This document shows, one piece after another, positions 59,263-64,000 of a stretch of DNA of 64,000 bases. The stretch is taken from assembly GCA_035532295.1 (NCBI GenBank), contig DATKRH010000112.1, positions 1-64,000 of the forward strand, in the 5' to 3' direction. The number at the start of each line of letters is the position of its first letter. The first letter of the stretch is position 1. The notes below the pieces were generated by a model. That model searched no databases. It was given only the letters and a program-made list of their open reading frames with translations, and had not been told where the DNA came from. The DNA comes from DASUBV01 sp035532295 (lineage in GTDB: Bacteria > Actinomycetota > Actinomycetes > Streptosporangiales > Streptosporangiaceae). The translations under genes and the position numbers were made by a program.

Positions 59263-59472
59263 TCACTCGCCGCCCTTTTGCACGTAGGAGCGGACGAACT
59301 CCTCGGCGTTCTCCTCGAGGACCTCGTCGATCTCGTCGAGGATCGCGTCGACGTCATCGGTCAGCTTGTCCTGTCGCTCCTTGACGGCCTCGCCGGACTG
59401 CGCCTCGCTCTCCTCCTCCTCCTCGGTACGCCTCGGAGCCTGCCGCTGCCCGCCGGTGTCTTTCGTCGCCAT
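59263..59472 (-). CDS. pup: Prokaryotic ubiquitin-like protein Pup
   Basis: A 69-residue, intrinsically disordered, acidic protein covalently attached to targets by PafA. It has the family C-terminal coiled-coil segment DKLTDDVDAILDEIDEVLEENAEEFVRSYVQKGGE. It ends in Gly-Gly-Glu, so it is ligation-competent without deamidation by Dop, unlike Pups ending in Gly-Gly-Gln. The ATG at 59472 lies seven bases after GGAGG; an upstream TTG at 59478 is in frame but too close to the same site. It sits between dop and prcB. Confidence 0.96.
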   Translation of the reverse strand: MATKDTGGQRQAPRRTEEEEESEAQSGEAVKERQDKLTDDVDAILDEIDEVLEENAEEFVRSYVQKGGE

Positions 59473-59621
59473 GCTCAAACCTCCGTGGATCCGCGGTTAC
59501 CGCCCACAGTCTCAAACGCTATCCTCGCCCCGCTATGCCCGGCCCAACCCTGCCGGCCAGCATCGGTATAGATCCGCGATGTGCCGCGAAACGCGAGCCG
59601 CGGGCGGACCGCGAGCGCGCG

Positions 59622-61139
59622 TCAGTCCCGCCCGGTCAGGGCCGATACCAGGTCAGTGGCCGTGCGGCACCGGTCCAGCAGGGCACCCACGTGTGCCTTC
59701 GTGCCGCGCAGGGGCTCCAGCGTCGGCACTCGCTGCAGGGACTCGCGGCCCGGAATGTCGAAAATGACCGAGTCCCAGGACGCGGCGGCCACGGCCTCCG
59801 GGTACTGCCGCAGGCACCGGCCGCGGAAGAACGCGCGGGTGTCCTCCGGCGGCTCCAGCATCGCCCGCTCGATCGCCGGCTCGTCCAGCAGCCGGCTCAT
59901 CCGGCCGCGCGCCGCCAGCCGGTTGTACAGGCCGCGGTCGGCGCGGACATCGGAGTACTGCAGGTCGACGAGCTGCAGCCGCGGATGATTCCAGGCCAGG
60001 CCGTCCCGCGACCGGTAGCCCTCGAGGATCTCCAGCTTGGTCACCCAGTCGAGCTCGCGGGCGGTCTGCATCGGGTCCTCGGCCAGCCGGGACAGCACGC
60101 TCTCCCAGCGGTCCAGGACGTCCGCGGTCGCCTCGTCGACATCGGCGCCGTACTTGTCCTCGGTGTACTTGCGCGCCAGTTCCAGGTACTCCATCTGCAG
60201 CTGGACGGCGGTCATCCGGCGGCCATCGCGCAGCGGGACCAGGTGGCGGCAGGACGGGTCATGCGAGATTGCCCGCAGCTCGGCCACCGGCGTCTCCACC
60301 GACAGGTCGGTCGCCAGGAACCGGTCCTCGATCATCGCGAGCACCAGCGCGGTGGTGCCGAGCTTGAGGTAGGTGGAGACCTCGCTCATGTTGGCGTCGC
60401 CGATGATGACGTGCAGCCGCCGGTACTTGTCCGGGTCCGCGTGCGGCTCGTCGCGGGTGTTGATGATCGGCCGCTTGAGCGTGGTCTCCAGGCCGACCTC
60501 GACCTCGAAGAAATCGGCCCGCTGGCTGATCTGGAAGCCCTCGTCCCGGCCGTCGGCGCCCCGGCCGACCCGCCCGGCCCCGCAGACCACCTGCCGGGAG
60601 ATGAAGAACGGCGTCAGGTACCTGACGATGTCCGCGAACGGGGTCGCGCGATTCATCAGGTAGTTCTCGTGACAGCCGTACGATGCGCCCTTGTTGTCGG
60701 TGTTGTTCTTATATAGCTGGATGGCCGGGCCGCCCGGCATCGACGCCGCCTTGGCGGCTGCCTCGGCCATCACCCGCTCGCCGGCCTTGTCCCAGAGCAC
60801 CGCGTCCAGCGGGTTCGTGCACTCCGGCGCGGAGTACTCGGGGTGCGCGTGATCCACGTACAGCCGCGCCCCGTTGGTGAGGATGACATTGGCCAGGCCC
60901 AGGTCCTCGTCCGTGAGCTGGGAGGAGTCGGCCGCCTCCCGGGCCAGGTCGAAGCCGCGCGCGTCGCGCAGCGGGTTCTCCTCCTCGAAGTCCCACCGGG
61001 CGCGACGGGCCCGCGCGGCGGTCGCGGCCTGATAGGCATTGACCACCTGCGACGAGCTGACCATCGCGTTCGCCCCAGGCTGGCCGGGCACGGATATCCC
61101 GTACTCGGTCTCGATGCCCATCACCCGGCGCACGCTCAT
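59622..61139 (-). CDS. dop: Depupylase/deamidase Dop
   Basis: A 505-residue PafA paralog that removes Pup from proteins, or deamidates Pup ending in glutamine. The start MSVRRVMGIETEYGIS, then RWDFEEENPLRDARGFDLAREA (with the Dop-loop region downstream), NGARLYVDHAHPEYSAPECTNPLDAVLWDKAGERVM, INTRDEPHADPDKYRRLHVIIGDANMSE and the end THVGALLDRCRTATDLV-like segment all match. Deamidation is not needed here as Pup ends in Glu, so its role should be depupylation. Lies upstream of pup. Confidence 0.96.
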   Translation of the reverse strand: MSVRRVMGIETEYGISVPGQPGANAMVSSSQVVNAYQAATAARARRARWDFEEENPLRDARGFDLAREAADSSQLTDEDLGLANVILTNGARLYVDHAHPEYSAPECTNPLDAVLWDKAGERVMAEAAAKAASMPGGPAIQLYKNNTDNKGASYGCHENYLMNRATPFADIVRYLTPFFISRQVVCGAGRVGRGADGRDEGFQISQRADFFEVEVGLETTLKRPIINTRDEPHADPDKYRRLHVIIGDANMSEVSTYLKLGTTALVLAMIEDRFLATDLSVETPVAELRAISHDPSCRHLVPLRDGRRMTAVQLQMEYLELARKYTEDKYGADVDEATADVLDRWESVLSRLAEDPMQTARELDWVTKLEILEGYRSRDGLAWNHPRLQLVDLQYSDVRADRGLYNRLAARGRMSRLLDEPAIERAMLEPPEDTRAFFRGRCLRQYPEAVAAASWDSVIFDIPGRESLQRVPTLEPLRGTKAHVGALLDRCRTATDLVSALTGRD

Positions 61140-61211
61140 GCTAAAGAGCCTAGTGCCGGATTAGCCGCCGCACGCACGCGCCGCCCTCGCCACGCCGCGT
61201 TACCAGCCCGG

Positions 61212-63005
61212 CTACAGGTACTGGCCAGTGTTCGCGACGGTGTCGATGGAGCGCCCGGCCTCGGTCCCGTGCTTGCCGGAGACCAGCGTCCTGATGTAGA
61301 CGATCCGCTCGCCCTTCTTGCCCGAGATCCGCGCCCAGTCGTCAGGATTAGTCGTGTTCGGCAGGTCCTCGTTCTCGCTGAACTCGTCCACGCAGGCGGC
61401 CAGCAGGTGGGCCACGCGCAGGCCCTTCTGGCCCGTCTCCAGGAACTCCTTGATGGCCATCTTCTTCGCGCGGTCGACGATGTTCTGGATCATCGCGCCG
61501 GAGTTGAAGTCCTTGAAGTAGAGCACTTCCTTGTCACCGTTGGCGTAGGTGACCTCCAGGAACCGGTTCTCCTCCGTCTCGGAGTACATCCGCTCGACGA
61601 CCCGCTGGATCATCTCGTCCACCGTCGCAGCCGCCGAGCCGCCGTGCTCGGCCAGGTCGTCGGGGTGCAGCGGCAGGCCGGTCAGGACGTACTTGGTGAA
61701 GATGTCCTTGGCGGCCTCCGCGTCCGGCCGCTCGATCTTGATCTTGACGTCCAGGCGGCCGGGCCGCAGGATCGCCGGGTCGATCATGTCCTCGCGGTTG
61801 GACGCGCCGATGACGATGACGTTCTCCAGGCCCTCGACGCCATCGATCTCGCTCAGCAACTGCGGCACGATCGTGTTCTCCACATCGCTGGAGACGCCTG
61901 AGCCGCGGGTCCGGAAGATCGAGTCCATCTCGTCGAAGAACACGATGACCGGCATGCCCTCGCTGGCCTTCTCCCGGGCCCGCTGGAAGACCAGCCGGAT
62001 GTGCCGCTCCGTCTCGCCGACGTACTTGTTCAGCAGCTCGGGGCCCTTGATGTTGAGGAAGAAGCTCCGGCGCTCCCGGGCCGGACCGTCCGGGCCGTCG
62101 TTCGCGCTCTGCCCCGTGCGCTCCGCCACCTGCTTAGCCAGCGAGTTGGCGACCGCCTTGGCGATCAGGGTCTTCCCGCAGCCGGGCGGGCCGTAGAGCA
62201 GCACGCCCTTCGGCGGCCGCAGCTGGTGCTCCTTGAACAGGTCCGCGTGCAGGTACGGCAGCTCGATGGCGTCCCGGATCTGCTCGATCTGCGGGCCGAG
62301 CCCGCCGATCTCCTTGTAGGAGATGTCCGGCACTTCCTCGAGGATGAGCTCCTCGACCTCGGCCTTCGGGATGCGCTCGTACACGTACCCCGACCGCGGC
62401 TCCAGCAGCAGCGAGTCGCCCGCGCGCAGCTTCTGCTCGCGCAGCGGCTCGGCCAGCCTCGCTATTCGCTCCTCGTCCGCGTGCGAGATCACCAGCGCCC
62501 GGTCGCCGCCGTCGAGGACCTCCTTGAGCATGACGACCTCACCGATCGTCTCGTAGCCCTGGGCGATCACGACGTTGAGGGCCTCGTTGAGCACGACCTC
62601 CTGGCCGGGCCGCAGCTCGTCCAGGTCGATGCTCGGGCTCACGCTGACGCGCATCTTGCGTCCGCCGGTGAACACGTCCGCCGTGCCATCCTGCGCCGCC
62701 TGCAGGAAGACGCCGAACCCGCTCGGCGGCTGCGCGAGCCGGTCCACCTCCTCCTTGAGCGCCACGATCTGGTCACGCGCGTCCCTGAGGGTTCCGGTGA
62801 GCCGTTCGTTCTGGCCCGTAACGGCGGCCATGCTCGTCTGCGCCTCGCGCAGGCGATCCTCGAGCAGCCTTGCCTGCCGCGGAGAATCAGCGAGCCTGCC
62901 GCGCAGTGCTGTGACCTCCTCCTCAAGGAAGGAGATCTTCGTGGTCAGGACTTTGACCTCGTCGTCATACCGCCCGCTGCGAGCGCTGTCGTCACGAGAG
63001 CCCAT
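61212..63005 (-). CDS. arc: Proteasome-associated AAA ATPase ARC/Mpa
   Basis: A 597-residue hexameric AAA ATPase that recognises Pup on substrates, unfolds them and feeds them to PrcBA. N-terminal coiled coil (KVLTTKISFLEEEVTALRGRLADSPRQARLLEDRL), two OB-like domains, Walker A GPPGCGKTLIAKAVA, Walker B VIVFFDEMDSIF, sensor and arginine-finger segments, and the C-terminal gate-opening motif ending in GQYL. A possible GTG start at 63014 has a ribosome-binding site too close; ATG 63005 has GGAGG about eleven bases upstream and is preferred. It is first in the proteasome run, after trmI. Confidence 0.97.
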   Translation of the reverse strand: MGSRDDSARSGRYDDEVKVLTTKISFLEEEVTALRGRLADSPRQARLLEDRLREAQTSMAAVTGQNERLTGTLRDARDQIVALKEEVDRLAQPPSGFGVFLQAAQDGTADVFTGGRKMRVSVSPSIDLDELRPGQEVVLNEALNVVIAQGYETIGEVVMLKEVLDGGDRALVISHADEERIARLAEPLREQKLRAGDSLLLEPRSGYVYERIPKAEVEELILEEVPDISYKEIGGLGPQIEQIRDAIELPYLHADLFKEHQLRPPKGVLLYGPPGCGKTLIAKAVANSLAKQVAERTGQSANDGPDGPARERRSFFLNIKGPELLNKYVGETERHIRLVFQRAREKASEGMPVIVFFDEMDSIFRTRGSGVSSDVENTIVPQLLSEIDGVEGLENVIVIGASNREDMIDPAILRPGRLDVKIKIERPDAEAAKDIFTKYVLTGLPLHPDDLAEHGGSAAATVDEMIQRVVERMYSETEENRFLEVTYANGDKEVLYFKDFNSGAMIQNIVDRAKKMAIKEFLETGQKGLRVAHLLAACVDEFSENEDLPNTTNPDDWARISGKKGERIVYIRTLVSGKHGTEAGRSIDTVANTGQYL

Positions 63006-63140
63006 GCCCCTCACCCCCTCCAGGAGAGCCGACTTACCTAGACCCTACCTATCCAGGGTCGTTCCGTAACCTTGCGGCAGTCCCGACTCTAGGTCTCTGA
63101 GTCACGATCCGGGAACAGCGCCACCGCGTAACCGAGTCTG

Positions 63141-64000
63141 CTACATCTCGTCACCGGCCAGTTCAGCCAGGTCATCGGCCGCCTGGGCACCCTTGGAGGG
63201 CCTGCGCCGGCGTGGCGGGGCCTGGACGCCGTCGGCCAGCCTTCTAGCGGTAACCAGAAAGCCCGTGTGCCCCACCATGCGATGCTCGGGCCGCACCGCC
63301 AGGCCGTCCACGTGCCAGCCGCGCTGCAGCGTCTCCCACGCCGCGGGCTCCGCGAAGCTCCCCTGCTCGCGCAGGGCCGTCACGGTGCGGGCCAGCTGAG
63401 TCGTCGTCGCCACGTAGCAGCAGATCAGTCCGCCCGGTATCAGCGCCGCCGCCGCGATGCCCGCGTGCTCCCAGGGCGCGAGCATATCGAGCACGAACCG
63501 ATCGGCCTCCGCCATCTCCCCGCCGGCCGAGCCGGCCGCGGGCAGGTCGCCGCCGGGCAGGTCCCCGACCGTCAGGCGCCAGGCCGGATGCGGGCCGCCG
63601 AAGAACTGCTCGACATTGGCCCGGGCGATCTCCGCGAAGTCCGGGCGGCGCTCGTAGGAGATCAGCAGCCCTTCCTCGCCCACCGCCCGCAGCAGCCAGC
63701 ACGACAGCGCGCCCGAGCCCGCGCCCGCCTCCACGACCGTGGCGCCCGGGAAGATGTCCGCCATCGCGATAATCTGCGCGGCGTCCTTGGGGTAGACCAC
63801 GGCGGCGCCCCGCGACATCGACAGCGTGTAATCCGCGAGCAGGGGCCGCAGGGCGATGTAGGGAGTGCCGCCGGCCGACATCACCAGGCTGCCCTCCGGC
63901 TTGCCGATCAGGTCATCGTGCGCGACGGCGCCGCGGTGGGTGTGGAAGGTCCGCCCCGCCGTCAGTACCAGCCGGTGCTGACGGCCCTTGGGGTCGGTCA
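63141..64000 (-). CDS. trmI: tRNA (adenine(58)-N(1))-methyltransferase TrmI, partial at its 5' end
   Basis: The reading frame is open to the window edge at 64000, so the true start lies beyond it. The visible part reads LTDPKGRQHRLVLTAGRTFHTHRGAVAHDDLIGKPEGSLVMSAGGTPYIALRPLLADYTLSMSRGAAVVYPKDAAQIIAMADIFPGATVVEAGAGSGALSCWLLRA, closely matching mycobacterial TrmI (Rv2118c), with the SAM-binding EAGAGSGAL loop and later YVATTTQLARTV and WETLQRGWHVDGLAVRPEH. It makes m1A58 in tRNA. A short internal GTG/ATG at 63884 is not the start. Gene order trmI-arc is usual in actinobacteria. Confidence 0.93.
   Translation of the reverse strand, partial: TDPKGRQHRLVLTAGRTFHTHRGAVAHDDLIGKPEGSLVMSAGGTPYIALRPLLADYTLSMSRGAAVVYPKDAAQIIAMADIFPGATVVEAGAGSGALSCWLLRAVGEEGLLISYERRPDFAEIARANVEQFFGGPHPAWRLTVGDLPGGDLPAAGSAGGEMAEADRFVLDMLAPWEHAGIAAAALIPGGLICCYVATTTQLARTVTALREQGSFAEPAAWETLQRGWHVDGLAVRPEHRMVGHTGFLVTARRLADGVQAPPRRRRPSKGAQAADDLAELAGDEM

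Overview
The window is a contiguous stretch of very GC-rich, gene-dense chromosome from an actinobacterium. The best evidence is a complete Pup-proteasome locus (ARC/Mpa ATPase, Dop, Pup, PrcB, PrcA, PafA, PafB, PafC) next to trmI, tatA, tatC and a HelY-type helicase, which is a characteristic actinobacterial arrangement. The ARC, Dop and PafA sequences read like those of Streptomyces and Streptosporangiales, but the sequence alone does not fix the genus. I see no tRNA, rRNA, CRISPR array, insertion sequence or prophage.

Layout. (1) 49-4619: small housekeeping and accessory genes (OsmC-like protein, MFS exporter, lgt, nitrilase-fold amidase, VOC protein, GNAT). (2) 4616-14961, all on the minus strand: a tightly packed operon running from a beta-hydroxyacid dehydrogenase through a branched-chain-amino-acid-type ABC importer (binding protein, LivH, LivM, LivG, LivF), an ACMSD-type amidohydrolase, an M24-fold enzyme with an altered metal site, and the alpha and beta subunits of a thiamine-dependent 2-oxo-acid dehydrogenase E1. 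Most genes overlap by a few bases. It looks like uptake plus catabolism of an unidentified carboxylated compound. (3) 15138-20899: a LacI regulator divergent from a very large GH38 alpha-mannosidase. (4) 20929-28958: EamA transporter, an NB-ARC/LuxR regulator, a degenerate and truncated acyl-adenylate-forming protein, an Lrp regulator, an orphan CUT1 sugar-ABC ATPase and an epimerase. (5) 29030-32679: a PadR-LolD-FtsX type ABC module. (6) 32862-37514: a CUT1 sugar operon with two binding proteins and two permeases but no ATPase; the MsmX-like ATPase 6 kb upstream could energise it. (7) 37581-41871: an intact M24 peptidase, a SpoIIE phosphatase, a 5'-3' exonuclease, a cysteine-dioxygenase-like cupin and a GNAT. 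(8) 42002-64000: an HD-domain remnant, helY, tatC, tatA, pafC, pafB, DUF3866, a double-FKBP lipoprotein, a three-gene glycosylation module, pafA, an aldehyde dehydrogenase, prcA, prcB, pup, dop, arc and the 3' part of trmI.

The proteasome locus works as one degradation pathway: PafA attaches Pup to lysines, ARC unfolds pupylated proteins into the PrcBA core, Dop removes Pup, and PafBC is a WYL-domain transcriptional activator pair. Two insertions interrupt the usual order: an aldehyde dehydrogenase between prcA and pafA, and an epimerase/GT2/GT-C-like module between pafA and the FKBP gene.

A theme that runs through the window is short tandem duplication (units of 9-19 bp, 2-8 copies) sitting at gene ends, often containing the stop codons themselves. 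About fifteen such loci are listed.
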